From positions 62,001-126,000 of the forward strand of contig NZ_JAHKRR010000005.1 of NCBI RefSeq assembly GCF_018863395.1: a stretch of DNA of 64,000 nucleotides. Direction: 5' to 3'. Under the pieces are notes generated by a model. It searched no databases. It was not told the DNA's origin and was given only the letters and a program-made list of their open reading frames with translations. Shown piece after piece: positions 1 through 9,080 of this stretch. A program made the position numbers and the translations under genes. How positions within the stretch are numbered: position 1 is the stretch's first letter; each line of letters starts with the position of its first letter. The stretch comes from Sinomicrobium weinanense. GTDB taxonomy: Bacteria; Bacteroidota; Bacteroidia; Flavobacteriales; Flavobacteriaceae.

Positions 1-2919
1 ACACAGGAGATCCCCCTGAACGGACAAACACAGGTGGACATTGCCCTGGAAACGGACTCACAGCAACTGGACGAAGTGGTCATTGTTGGATACACCCAGG
101 AACGAAAAGTGGAAATGACCGGAGCCATCTCGGTAGTAGACCTGGCTCCCCTCGAAGGACAAAGCATGAGTTCGGGGAGTACAATGCAGGCCCTTCAGGG
201 ACGTGTTCCCGGCCTGTTTGTGGAAAAATCGGGAGACCCGACGGGGGCCAGCAACCGTATCCTTATCCGGGGGGTCAGTACCCTGGGGGACAACAACCCG
301 CTTTACGTCATTGACGGGGTGCCCACCGTACGTCCGGAAGTCTTTGCCAGCATCAATCCCAGCACCATAGAATCTGTCCAGGTCCTAAAGGATGCTTCCG
401 CTTCTTCCGTATACGGGGCCAGAGCAGCAAACGGGGTCATCGTGATCAGTACCAAAAACAGGTCCAGAGGTGAAGGTGAAAAATTTACTGTAAATATAAA
501 TTCCAACATCTCCGTACTTTCCGAAAAGAAACAGCGCTACGATATGCTCAACGCCCGGCAGAGAGGTGAAGTACTGTGGCGTGCCTCGGTAAACGACGGT
601 GCCGACCCTAACAATGCCTTCGGGGAAATATATGATTTTGACTGGAACGGCGACCTCAGCAATCCGGTGCTCAACAGTGTTGCCGTACAACCTTATGTGG
701 GCGGGAACACCGACGTTCCCGCAGGAGATACGGACTGGCAAAAAGAAACCTACGAAACCGGATATGTGTACAATAATGACGTCAGCATTTCCGGAGGAAC
801 GGACAAATCGTTCATGCTGCTTAATCTCGGGTACCTGAAAAACACCGGTATCCTGAAATATACCGGTTATGAACGCTATTCGGCCAAATTTAACGGAAAT
901 ATCAAACTCTTTGACGACAAGGTAAAAGTGGGGGTCAACACCCAGTTCTATACTTCAAACGAAACCCTGGCCTCTCCCGATGTGGGAAGTGCTCCAACAC
1001 CCGGGCTTGCCATTACCCTTGCACCTACCCTGCCCGTGTTTACCAGCACCGGGGAATACGCGGGACCTCTCGGCTCCGGTTATTCCGACCGGAACAACCC
1101 TGTGTACATGCAGTATATCAACCGTTGGGACAATACCAAAAGGACCACGTTCTTCGGAAATGTATTTGCCGAAATAAACATCCTCAAAAACCTGACGTTC
1201 CGTACTTCCCTGGGGATCGACCACAACCGCTTTCACCGGAAAGATATAGAAACCACTGTGGATAACGGTTTTATTACAAGGGCTACCAACAGGCTCACCC
1301 ATGACACTAATGACTATTCGAGCCTTACGTTTACCAACACCCTTAATTACAACCTGGAGACAGGAGACCATAAAATAGGGGTATTACTCGGTACGGAAGC
1401 CATAAAAACAGACCTGAATTCCATCAGGTCCTCGGCCCAGGACTTCGCCATAGAGACCGAGGACTACTTTACGCTAGGTGCCGCCTCCGGAAAACGCACC
1501 ACGGACGGTACCGTAAGCGGAAGCCGGTTATGGTCGTTATTCGGAAAAGTAAACTACGCCTTTGCCGGTAAATACCTGGCTTCCTTTACCCTGCGAAGGG
1601 ACGGTTCTTCCCGTTTCGGGGAAGACAACCGCTACGGGTACTTCCCGGCCGCAACCGCAGGATGGCGTATTAACCGGGAAAACTTTCTCAGTGAAAGCAA
1701 GCTGATATCCGACCTCAAGATCCGTGCGGGTTATGGTAAAGTGGGGAACCAGTCTATCGGGGATGTCGCCCGTTTTGGCCTCTTCGAAGCGAGATACGGC
1801 CCCAACCAGAACGTATATATGCCCGATTTCTTTAATATCTACTACAATGTAGGCACGGCTTACGACCTTAACGGGGTGAATACCGGGAACCTCCCTTCCG
1901 GCTTCGTATCCATACAGGCAGCGAACAGCGGGTTAAAATGGGAAGAGACCGGAGAAGTGAACATCGGGCTCGACTTTGGCCTGTTGCAGAATAAAATAGC
2001 CGGTTCTTTCGATTATTTCGTAAGGAATACAGAAGGTATTTTAATACAGCCTCCCGTGGCCTCGGTATTGGGTGAAGGAAAACAGCGTTTTCTGAACGGT
2101 GCCTCTACCCGTACCAAAGGATGGGAATTGTCTCTCGCTTATTCCGGCACTTATGAGAACGGTCTGTATTTTGCCGTATCCACCAACTTCGGGGCTTTTA
2201 AGGACGAGATCACCGAGCTACCCGAAAAGGTAAGAACAGCATATCCCGGAACTGCTGAAAATTCCATTGTCGGGCATTCCCAGTTTTCCATTTTCGGGTA
2301 TAAGACCGATGGCCTCTTCCAAAGTCAGGAAGAAGTAAATGCACACGCCAGCCAGGTAGGCGCCCGGCCGGGAGGGATCAGGTTCGTGGACCTCAACAAT
2401 GATGGGATCATCAATGCAAACGATCGCGACTTCCTCGGCACAACCCTCCCCGATCTCGAATACGGTATCCGTATTGACCTGGCCTACAAAAATTTCGATT
2501 TTTCGGTATTTGGCTCCGGGGTAACGGGACGTATAGGGCTTGACCCCTATATTTTCTGGAACAACTTTGTGCAGAGCCGGGAGAATGCCGGATTGGGCGT
2601 CCTCAATGCCTGGACTCCCGAAAACACCAATACGGACATCCCTTCACTGTCCCTGGTGAACAATGACAGCCAGACCTCTGATTACCTCTTCCGGAACAAC
2701 TCCTACTTTAAACTCCGGAATATGCAGCTGGGATACAGCCTTCCCAAAGAACTCATCGAAAAATGGGCCGGGATGACTAACCTGCGGTTCTATGTGCAGG
2801 GTGAGAACCTGTTCTGGATCACCCCGGACAACTATATAGGATCAGATCCGGAAAGGACCGATGTCAATGCTATTCCCGTCCCCACCACTTTTTCGATGGG
2901 AGTCAATATCGGGTTTTAA
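1..2919 (+). CDS. SusC/RagA-family TonB-dependent outer-membrane receptor, 5' end outside the window
   Basis: The frame is open from base 1, so this is the 3' part of a larger gene; the GTG at 34 is internal. The first visible residues are the end of the carboxypeptidase-regulatory-like domain. They are followed by the plug domain, marked by LDEVVIVGY and later by NNPLYVIDGVP and ASSVYGARAANGVI, all hallmarks of SusC. The remaining ~750 residues are a beta-barrel ending in FSMGVNIGF, with the terminal aromatic residue typical of outer-membrane barrels. SusC proteins import oligosaccharides or peptides in complex with a SusD lid. The susD gene follows after 83 bases and a fructokinase-like gene comes next, so the cargo may be a fructose-containing saccharide (inference). 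Whether an STN signalling domain exists cannot be seen. Confidence 0.95.
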   Translation, partial: TQEIPLNGQTQVDIALETDSQQLDEVVIVGYTQERKVEMTGAISVVDLAPLEGQSMSSGSTMQALQGRVPGLFVEKSGDPTGASNRILIRGVSTLGDNNPLYVIDGVPTVRPEVFASINPSTIESVQVLKDASASSVYGARAANGVIVISTKNRSRGEGEKFTVNINSNISVLSEKKQRYDMLNARQRGEVLWRASVNDGADPNNAFGEIYDFDWNGDLSNPVLNSVAVQPYVGGNTDVPAGDTDWQKETYETGYVYNNDVSISGGTDKSFMLLNLGYLKNTGILKYTGYERYSAKFNGNIKLFDDKVKVGVNTQFYTSNETLASPDVGSAPTPGLAITLAPTLPVFTSTGEYAGPLGSGYSDRNNPVYMQYINRWDNTKRTTFFGNVFAEINILKNLTFRTSLGIDHNRFHRKDIETTVDNGFITRATNRLTHDTNDYSSLTFTNTLNYNLETGDHKIGVLLGTEAIKTDLNSIRSSAQDFAIETEDYFTLGAASGKRTTDGTVSGSRLWSLFGKVNYAFAGKYLASFTLRRDGSSRFGEDNRYGYFPAATAGWRINRENFLSESKLISDLKIRAGYGKVGNQSIGDVARFGLFEARYGPNQNVYMPDFFNIYYNVGTAYDLNGVNTGNLPSGFVSIQAANSGLKWEETGEVNIGLDFGLLQNKIAGSFDYFVRNTEGILIQPPVASVLGEGKQRFLNGASTRTKGWELSLAYSGTYENGLYFAVSTNFGAFKDEITELPEKVRTAYPGTAENSIVGHSQFSIFGYKTDGLFQSQEEVNAHASQVGARPGGIRFVDLNNDGIINANDRDFLGTTLPDLEYGIRIDLAYKNFDFSVFGSGVTGRIGLDPYIFWNNFVQSRENAGLGVLNAWTPENTNTDIPSLSLVNNDSQTSDYLFRNNSYFKLRNMQLGYSLPKELIEKWAGMTNLRFYVQGENLFWITPDNYIGSDPERTDVNAIPVPTTFSMGVNIGF

Positions 2920-3002
2920 TGTTCCTATGATATAATGGAATCATTCGATAATGTATACACACCCGAAACGCATATATGCCTAACTGAAAAATTAAAGATA
3001 AA

Positions 3003-4730
3003 ATGAAAACAATTCGCACCATATATTATACTTTCCTTGCAGGAGCGCTATTGACATTCGTGTCCTGCAGCAAGGATTATTTGGAATACGACCCCAAGGG
3101 CCAGGTTTCCGAAGAGGATATCGCTACTGCGGAAAATGCTGACGGACTGGTAACGGCCGCCTACGCCGGCATTGCCAATGACGAAATGATAGGCCCTCTC
3201 ACCCACCTGTGGGTCTATGGAAGTGTACGCTCGGACGATGCCTATAAAGGCGGTGGCGGAAGAGGTGACGTACCCGTGGTAGACCACTACGAACAGTATA
3301 ACCTTACCCGTGCCGACGATGACGACGACTGGATGGCACCGCGTACCTGGACCAATTTTTACAAGGCCATCTCCAGGGCCAATTTTGCCCTGTCCGTGAT
3401 CAAAGACCTTTCTGAAGAGGAATTTCCGCAAAAAGCCATCCGGATGGCCGAACTGCGTTTTTTAAGGGGCCACTCTCATTTTATGTTGAAATTACTGTTC
3501 AAAAAAATACCCTACATCGCAGAAGGCCTCAGCGAAGAAGAAGTCCTGGAAATCTCCAACGATATGAGTAATGAGGACCTCTGGAATACCATCGCCGAAG
3601 ACTTCCTGTTTGCTTTTGAAAACCTTCCGGAAACACAGGAAAATCAGCCGGGACGGGCCGACAAGAGCGCAGCAGCAGCTTACCTGGCCAAATTAAGGCT
3701 GTACCAGGCCTATGAGCAGGACGAAAATCACCAGGTTGTAAATATCAATGCTTCCAGGCTGGAAGAAGTGATCACCTATGCCAACGCCGTGTCCGGAAGC
3801 CTTGAGCCCGACTTTGCCAACAATTTTCTGGACGGCCATGACAACGGATCCGAATCGATATGGGCCGCACAATTCTCTATCAATGACGGTACGGAAGTAG
3901 GCAGGGTGAGCTTTGCTACCGGGTTAAATTCCCCTCACGGCACTGCCCTCTATGGCTGCTGTGGCTTTCACCTGCCCAGCCAGAATATGGTCAATGCATT
4001 TAAGACCGATGGGGACGGTCTGCCCTTACTGGATAATTTTAATGCCTCAGATATGGCCGACACTGAAGATTTTACCAGTGTGGACCCCCGCCTGGATCAC
4101 ACCATAGGTGTACCCGGTCGCCCCTTTAAATACCGGAACAAGGTAAAAGAGGATGGCGACATGATCTACAGTGCCAGCTGGGCAAGGGACCCTGGAGTTT
4201 ACGGTATTTTCGGGAATATGAAAGAACAACAGGCCCCCGACTGTTCCTGTTATGTCAAGGAAGGTCCTTTTGTCGGAACTTCCAAAAACGTGGATTTTAT
4301 ACGTTATGCCGATGTGCTGTTATTCAAAGCCGAGGCACTTATACAGCTCAATCGCTACAATGAGGCGCTTCCTATCATCAATCAAATACGGGAAAGAGCT
4401 GCGGCAAGTATCTCCAGGCCGTTAGAAGCAGGGGCAAGCGACATCTACAATATAGAATCGTACCCCTCTTTTTCTTCCAAAGAAGAAGCGTTAAAGGCCC
4501 TGAAGTTCGAAAGAAGGCTGGAATTTGCCATGGAAGGCCACCGCTTTTTCGATCTCGTGCGATGGGGTGAGGCTGCCGAAGTACTCAATGCTTACCTCGA
4601 GGAAGAAAAGACAAAACGGGATTTCCTAGCCAATGCACAATTTACGGCAGGAAGGGACGAATACTATCCCATCCCGCAACGGGAGATCGATTTTACCGGG
4701 GGATTGTACAAGCAAAATCCCGGGTATTAA
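3003..4730 (+). CDS. SusD/RagB-family surface nutrient-binding lipoprotein
   Basis: The 575-residue product starts with a lipoprotein signal peptide with lipobox FVSC, so the mature N-terminus is a lipidated Cys at about residue 22. SusD features follow: the early 'DYLEYDPKGQVSEE' segment, a helical TPR-like body with AELRFLRGHSHFMLKLLF, a second conserved block around FIRYADVLLFKAEALIQLNRY, FERRLEFAMEGHRFFDLVRWG, and the closing EYYPIPQREI. SusD proteins sit on the cell surface and form the hinged lid of the SusC barrel; the partner here is the preceding susC. The binding specificity cannot be read from the sequence. Confidence 0.95.
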   Translation: MKTIRTIYYTFLAGALLTFVSCSKDYLEYDPKGQVSEEDIATAENADGLVTAAYAGIANDEMIGPLTHLWVYGSVRSDDAYKGGGGRGDVPVVDHYEQYNLTRADDDDDWMAPRTWTNFYKAISRANFALSVIKDLSEEEFPQKAIRMAELRFLRGHSHFMLKLLFKKIPYIAEGLSEEEVLEISNDMSNEDLWNTIAEDFLFAFENLPETQENQPGRADKSAAAAYLAKLRLYQAYEQDENHQVVNINASRLEEVITYANAVSGSLEPDFANNFLDGHDNGSESIWAAQFSINDGTEVGRVSFATGLNSPHGTALYGCCGFHLPSQNMVNAFKTDGDGLPLLDNFNASDMADTEDFTSVDPRLDHTIGVPGRPFKYRNKVKEDGDMIYSASWARDPGVYGIFGNMKEQQAPDCSCYVKEGPFVGTSKNVDFIRYADVLLFKAEALIQLNRYNEALPIINQIRERAAASISRPLEAGASDIYNIESYPSFSSKEEALKALKFERRLEFAMEGHRFFDLVRWGEAAEVLNAYLEEEKTKRDFLANAQFTAGRDEYYPIPQREIDFTGGLYKQNPGY

Positions 4731-4750
4731 CACAACAACTGTCTCTCCGA

Positions 4751-4786
4751 GGGTTTCGATACCCTTCGGCTGTACTCAGGGCAACG
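4751..4786. repeat. Short palindromic intergenic repeat fragment
   Basis: Between susD and the kinase gene lies a short segment with GGGT...ACCC complementarity and the phrase 'cccttcggctgtactcaggg'. Related phrases ('gagcgtag', 'gtgctcaggg') recur in other gaps of this window. It looks like a degenerate copy of the dispersed palindromic repeat family. Confidence 0.4.
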
Positions 4787-4856
4787 CAACTCAGCATTTG
4801 AATTTCGATACCTAACACTTAAATTTTCGTAATTTGTAACGGCAAATCTGCCGGAA

Positions 4857-5795
4857 ATGAATAAAAAGACAAGCATGGACAAAGAAAAAAAGTTAAGGGT
4901 CATATCCTTTGGGGAAGTGTTGTGGGACTGTTTCCCCGACCGCAAAAATATCGGGGGAGCCCCGCTCAACGTAGCCTTGCGTATGCGGTCCCTGGGATGT
5001 GATGTAAACATGATAAGCTGTATCGGTAACGACGAGGACGGCAGGAAGATCAGGTCTTTTCTCGAAAAGCACGGAGTGGGTACCGTCGGTATTGCTGAAA
5101 ACACCCTGCACCCTACCGGGGCGGTAAAAGTAAGCCTTAACGACCGTGGATCGGCTACATACGAGATCACCTATCCTTCAGCCTGGGACAAGATCCCCGC
5201 CACGGAGACCACCGCCCGGCTGGCGTCGGATTCCGACCTGCTGGTATATGGTAGCCTGGCCTGCCGGGACGAGCTATCCGAAAACACACTGCATACGCTG
5301 CTTTCGCACGACATACACAAGGTGTTTGACGTCAATCTCCGAAGCCCGCATTATACGGTGAATACCATCGGCAAACTTATGGACAGGGCTGATTTTATAA
5401 AATTCAACGATGACGAACTCTATGAAATTGCAGAAGCCATCGGTTCACCCTACCGTTCGCTGGAACAGAATATAACGTATATCGCCGAAAAGACCGTCAC
5501 CCCGGCTATATGTGTCACCAAAGGAAGGCACGGAGCGGTATTGTGGCAAAACGGAAAATGGTATTACAACAGCGGGTACAATATCACCGTAAAAGACACG
5601 GTTGGCGCCGGCGATTCCTTCCTGGCCACCCTGCTCACTTATCTTTTCCATTATAAATCACATCCGCAGGACGCCATAAACCACGCCTGTGCTATGGGGG
5701 CCCTGGTAGCAGAAAGCAAGGGTGCCAATCCCCTGATCGATGATCTGAAACTAAAAACACTGATGCAGGGCGAAAACAAAATAAAATCCGTATAA
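4857..5795 (+). CDS. PfkB-family sugar kinase, probably fructokinase
   Basis: A 312-residue ribokinase/PfkB-family protein. The N-terminal block GEVLWDCFPD...IGGAPLNVALRMRSLG and the later TGAVKVSLNDRG...YEITYPSAWDKI are arranged as in bacterial fructokinases. The C-terminal PfkB signature DTVGAGDSFLATLL carries the GAGD anion hole and catalytic Asp. It would phosphorylate fructose (or a related hexose) at C6 in the cytosol using ATP. An internal Met at 4875 (MDKEKK) is an equally plausible start. It follows susC-susD in the same direction after a 126-base gap, which suggests the locus imports a fructose-containing sugar. Assignment to PfkB is firm; fructose as substrate is inferred from residue patterns. 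Confidence 0.85.
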   Translation: MNKKTSMDKEKKLRVISFGEVLWDCFPDRKNIGGAPLNVALRMRSLGCDVNMISCIGNDEDGRKIRSFLEKHGVGTVGIAENTLHPTGAVKVSLNDRGSATYEITYPSAWDKIPATETTARLASDSDLLVYGSLACRDELSENTLHTLLSHDIHKVFDVNLRSPHYTVNTIGKLMDRADFIKFNDDELYEIAEAIGSPYRSLEQNITYIAEKTVTPAICVTKGRHGAVLWQNGKWYYNSGYNITVKDTVGAGDSFLATLLTYLFHYKSHPQDAINHACAMGALVAESKGANPLIDDLKLKTLMQGENKIKSV

Positions 5796-5804
5796 ATCCA
5801 TCTG

Positions 5805-5857
5805 ATCCGTGTCATCCGTGTGCCTTTTTTAGAGAATAGCACACCGATGACACGGAT
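5805..5857. terminator. Long hairpin between convergent kinase and LysR genes, probable bidirectional terminator
   Basis: Two 18-base arms (5805-5822 and 5840-5857) are complementary except for one position and are separated by 17 bases containing a T-run. The element sits between the stops of two convergent genes. Within each arm the unit 'ATCCGTGT/CATCCGTGTG' is itself nearly repeated. It could end transcription from both sides or be a copy of a dispersed palindrome. Confidence 0.6.
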
Positions 5858-5885
5858 TTTACGGATATTCACAGATAAAACTGCC

Positions 5886-6818
5886 CTATTTTGAAATGAC
5901 CTTCGCTTCTTCAGGTTGATAGGCAGGCATTTTCTCTTCAAAAATATCTTCAATACACTTTATTTCTTCGGCATAGATCGTTTTTTTGCGCATGGCAAAA
6001 TACAGGGTGTTCTCTATGACCGGCTCTCCTTCCCACAGCAGTTTTATATTGCCTTTTTCCATTTCTCCCAAACATAAAAAATCCGGAAGTACGGCAAGCC
6101 CTTTGGCCCTGCTCAGGCAACGGACAATGGAGGTTTTATTGGGCACAATATAATTGCACTTAAAATCAGGGTGCTTGTTAAAATTCACATTCCAGAATCT
6201 TCTCAACTGCTCCATATCGCCTGTGGTTCCATACCATGTTTGTTGCTTCAGCCAGTCCCGGGCCCTGTTCAGGTCGCCCTCTTCGAGCAAGGCCTCAAAA
6301 CCATCCGTATCGGTATCCCTTCCGGCCACCAGTACGATCTTTTCCTTCGAAAAGGCCCTGTATTCTATATTCTTGTCCGAGCCTTTACGTGAGCTCACCA
6401 CCAGGTCCAGTATCCCCTTGTCCAGGTCATTCAGCGCATCCTTGTATTCTACAAATTTTATGATGACATCAAAGGGCAAAGACGAAATATAAGGCTCCAC
6501 CGTGTACTGGAATGTTTCCATACACATCCCTATACTGATGGTGGGCTTGTCCTTTTCCGTACTCTTTCGGAAGCATTGCTCGGCATCTTCGAGCTTGGTG
6601 ATAGCTTCCTTGATGTGATTGTATAATACTTTTCCCCTTTCCGTAGGGACCATTCTCCGGGAAGAACGATCAAACAGTTTGTACCCCGTATATGCCTCCA
6701 GCGAACCCAAATGAAGGCTCACTCCCGGCTGGGAAGCGTAAAGTGCCTGGGCAGCCCCGGTAAGCGTTCCTGTTTCATAGATCGCCTTAAAAGTCCTGTA
6801 CCATTCCAGATTGACCAT
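5886..6818 (-). CDS. LysR-family transcriptional regulator
   Basis: About 310 residues, the usual LysR length. The N-terminal winged helix-turn-helix is clear: MVNLEWYRTFKAIYETGTLTGAAQALYASQPGVSLHLGSLE...LFDRSSRRMVPTERG. The effector-binding domain starts near residue 90 (PTISIGM). Two Met codons lie further upstream (6830 and 6833); the start at 6818 matches the usual family N-terminus. A perfect 14-base palindrome lies just upstream of it. The gene diverges from the mdaB-like reductase gene, the usual arrangement of a LysR regulator and its target, so control of that reductase and perhaps the MFS gene is likely (inference). The inducer is unknown. Confidence 0.92.
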   Translation of the reverse strand: MVNLEWYRTFKAIYETGTLTGAAQALYASQPGVSLHLGSLEAYTGYKLFDRSSRRMVPTERGKVLYNHIKEAITKLEDAEQCFRKSTEKDKPTISIGMCMETFQYTVEPYISSLPFDVIIKFVEYKDALNDLDKGILDLVVSSRKGSDKNIEYRAFSKEKIVLVAGRDTDTDGFEALLEEGDLNRARDWLKQQTWYGTTGDMEQLRRFWNVNFNKHPDFKCNYIVPNKTSIVRCLSRAKGLAVLPDFLCLGEMEKGNIKLLWEGEPVIENTLYFAMRKKTIYAEEIKCIEDIFEEKMPAYQPEEAKVISK

Positions 6819-6828
6819 ATCTTTATAC

Positions 6829-6842
6829 ATCATAATTATGAT
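6829..6842. promoter_or_regulatory. Perfect palindrome at the LysR gene start, possible operator
   Basis: ATCATAATTATGAT is a perfect 14-base palindrome that ends 11 bases before the preferred LysR start codon (6818) and overlaps two alternative start codons. The following AT-rich stretch to 6880 has a further ATTAT/ATAAT pair. The position suits autoregulation or control of the divergent promoter, but AT-rich palindromes also arise by chance. Confidence 0.4.
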
Positions 6843-6912
6843 ACAAATATATGATTTATATTATTTTTATAATACATTAAACGCTCCTAATTTTGTCCTG
6901 TAAAATAAAAAT

Positions 6913-6995
6913 GCCGGAAGTCAGAAGTAGATTTGATTTACAACTCAAACTTCGACCTGTCATCCCGAGCGTAGTCGAGGGACAGACTTCCGACC
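6913..6995. repeat. Dispersed palindromic repeat upstream of the mdaB-like gene
   Basis: The segment begins with 'cggaagtcagaagtag', contains 'gtcatcccgagcgtagtcga', and ends with 'acttccgacct', which complements its start. The outer arms resemble the element at the end of the MFS gene (8911-8983), and the centre resembles elements near 15.2 kb and 55.7 kb. It lies immediately before the start codon at 7009 and so would be in the 5' leader. Confidence 0.6.
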
Positions 6996-7008
6996 TAAAA
7001 AAACTCTT

Positions 7009-7617
7009 ATGAAAAAGATATTCATTATTAACGGCGGACAAAAATTTGAACAATCCGGAGGCAGGTTTAACGAAACCCTGACCCGCATATCCTCCGATTT
7101 TTTTAAAGACAAAGAAGGATTTGAAGTAAAGACCACAGATATAAACGAAAGCTACCGCCCCAAAGAGGAAGCCGAAAAATTCGTCTGGGCAGATGTTGTC
7201 ATTTATCACATGCCTGTCTGGTGGTTTCAGATACCTCATAAATTAAAAGAATACCTCGATCACGTTTTGGAACACGGGAAGGTTTACGGTGGTGATGGCC
7301 GCTCTTCAGCAAATCCCGCCATCAATTACGGTACCGGCGGCCTGCTTCAGGGGAAAAAATATATGGTCACCACCAGCTGGAACGCTCCCAAGGAAGCCTT
7401 TACCCTGCCCGGGGAATTTTTCGGCCAGAAAAGTGTGGACGAGGGTATTTTGTTCGGTTTCCACCGGATGAATGCCTTTATCGGCATGGAGGCACTGGAA
7501 GGTATTCACTTTCACGATATCGTTAAAAACGGAAATGTGGAACGGGATATGGCCGCTTATAAGGCTCATCTGGAAAAAGTGTTCTCCCCGATAAAGAGCC
7601 TTGTGTTGAAAGATTGA
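7009..7617 (+). CDS. MdaB-type NAD(P)H-dependent quinone oxidoreductase (flavodoxin fold)
   Basis: 202 residues with the flavodoxin-like fold. The FMN/FAD-binding start is MKKIFIINGGQKFEQSGGRFNETL; the segment WADVVIYHMPVWWFQIPHKLKEYLDHVLEHG is characteristic of the MdaB (modulator of drug activity B) family, followed by YGTGGLLQGKKYMVTTSWNAP. Family members reduce quinones by two electrons in the cytosol and protect against oxidative stress. It diverges from a LysR regulator and precedes an MFS permease gene. The length matches the family. The physiological quinone is unknown. Confidence 0.88.
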   Translation: MKKIFIINGGQKFEQSGGRFNETLTRISSDFFKDKEGFEVKTTDINESYRPKEEAEKFVWADVVIYHMPVWWFQIPHKLKEYLDHVLEHGKVYGGDGRSSANPAINYGTGGLLQGKKYMVTTSWNAPKEAFTLPGEFFGQKSVDEGILFGFHRMNAFIGMEALEGIHFHDIVKNGNVERDMAAYKAHLEKVFSPIKSLVLKD

Positions 7618-7723
7618 ATGAGATTGAAGGGATTGATTTAAGGACGTTTCTATCTCCATCAACCTTCCGACGTAGTCGGATCAATCTGCTATCAATCTTT
7701 TAACCGATGGTTTTCCATCAATA

Positions 7724-7731
7724 TAATTTTG
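7724..7731 (+). promoter_or_regulatory. Possible -7 promoter element of the MFS gene
   Basis: TAATTTTG matches the Bacteroidota -7 consensus TAnnTTTG and lies 28 bases before the GTG start at 7760. No convincing -33 TTTG is present at the usual spacing, so this is only a candidate. Confidence 0.35.
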
Positions 7732-7759
7732 CCATATACAAACTAAATAATACAGTATA

Positions 7760-8959
7760 GTGAAAAAGAGCTTATTATCCTTAGCACTGGGAGGCCTGGG
7801 CATCGGTGTCACCGAATTTACCATTATGGGGATGCTCCCCGACGTGGCCAAAGACCTCGATATTTCTATCCCGGTCGCAGGTTACCTTATCTCAGCCTAT
7901 GCCCTGGGGGTAGTGATCGGTGCGCCCCTGCTCGTGGTGAGTATGGACAGGTTTTCCCCGAAAAAGACATTGATCCTTTTAATGGTCTTGTTCACCGTCT
8001 TTAACGGTGTGTCCATTATTGCCCCGGACTATGAACTTCTCCTGTTATCGCGGTTTGTTTCCGGGCTTCCGCACGGGGCCTTTTTCGGGGTAGGTTCCGT
8101 AGTGGCCAGCAGGCTGGCCGATAAAGGCAAGGAAGCCCGTGCTGTGGCTATGATGTTCTCAGGGCTTACGGTGGCCAATCTGCTCGGTGTTCCGCTGGGA
8201 ACCTATATCGGACATCATTTTTCCTGGCGGTATACCTTTTTGCTGATCGCCCTGATCGGGCTGGTCACTATGCTTGCGCTAAGGTTCTGGATGCCCGCAA
8301 TGGAACCGCGTAAAAACGCTAACAATCCCTGGAAGGATTTTGCCATTTTCCGGGATAGCAATGTCTGGTTTATGGTATTGATATTTTCGGTAGCACCGGG
8401 TGCGCTTTTCGCATGGATAAGCTATATTGCCCCGTTGATGACCGAAGTATCGGGCATTGCAGAAATGCATCTGCCCTATATTATGATACTCGCCGGATTC
8501 GGGATGTTTGTGGGAAACCTCATCGGAGGAAAACTCTCCGATGCCTTTTCCCCTTCTGCAACTGTTATGGCCATACTGGGATTACAGATATTGTGTATGA
8601 TCCTTATTTACTATACCGCCTTTCTTCCGTGGGCATCACTGATCATGACCTTTTTTACAGGAGTAACCACTTTTGCCATTGTACCGCCGCTTACGGTATT
8701 ACTGCTTAACTCGGTAAGAAGCGAGGCCGAAATGCTGGTGGCTTCACTGGGCCCGGCCTGTTTTAACATCGCCAATGCATTAGGCGCATTCTTCGGGGGT
8801 ATTCCCATTGATATGGGCTATGGCTATACTTCCCCGGCATGGGTGGGAGTTGTGATGGCGACAGCCGGTATCTTTATATCTCTGATGTATTTAAGGAGGA
8901 ACAGAGGGGAAGTCCGAAGACAGAAGTCGGAAGTTAGAAGTAAGTCGGGGGTCTGGTAA
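7760..8959 (+). CDS. MFS transporter, AraJ/sugar-efflux-like
   Basis: 399 residues with a GTG start and about 12 hydrophobic segments. It opens with LALGGLGIGVTEFTIMGMLPDVAKDL, typical of AraJ/YdhP-type drug or arabinose efflux MFS proteins. The cytosolic loop 2-3 motif is SMDRFSPKKTLIL and the TM4-5 block is RFVSGLPHGAFFGVGSVVASRLAD. The likely role is proton-driven export of a small molecule across the inner membrane. The last ~17 residues (RRNRGEVRRQKSEVRSK...) are encoded inside a palindromic repeat, so the natural C-terminus has probably been replaced or extended. It lies 142 bases after the mdaB-like gene. The substrate is unknown. Confidence 0.88.
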   Translation: MKKSLLSLALGGLGIGVTEFTIMGMLPDVAKDLDISIPVAGYLISAYALGVVIGAPLLVVSMDRFSPKKTLILLMVLFTVFNGVSIIAPDYELLLLSRFVSGLPHGAFFGVGSVVASRLADKGKEARAVAMMFSGLTVANLLGVPLGTYIGHHFSWRYTFLLIALIGLVTMLALRFWMPAMEPRKNANNPWKDFAIFRDSNVWFMVLIFSVAPGALFAWISYIAPLMTEVSGIAEMHLPYIMILAGFGMFVGNLIGGKLSDAFSPSATVMAILGLQILCMILIYYTAFLPWASLIMTFFTGVTTFAIVPPLTVLLLNSVRSEAEMLVASLGPACFNIANALGAFFGGIPIDMGYGYTSPAWVGVVMATAGIFISLMYLRRNRGEVRRQKSEVRSKSGVW

Positions 8960-8983
8960 AATGATTTTACTTCCGACTTCGGA
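8911..8983. repeat. Palindromic repeat overlapping the 3' end of the MFS gene
   Basis: Perfect 12-base arms at 8923-8934 (GAAGTCGGAAGT) and 8969-8980 flank the MFS stop codon (8957-8959). A second inverted pair, GTAAAAT/ATTTTAC, lies at 8956-8970. The outer sequence is shared with the repeat at 6913-6995. It may act as a terminator between the convergent MFS and GxGYxYP genes. Confidence 0.65.
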
Positions 8984-9080
8984 TAAAAAATAAAATATGG
9001 AAATTTAGTCAACCTGAATCATTATGGCTGAATAATACGACTAAAGGGCCCCTGCCGATTAAAGATGATATTTTCGTTTT

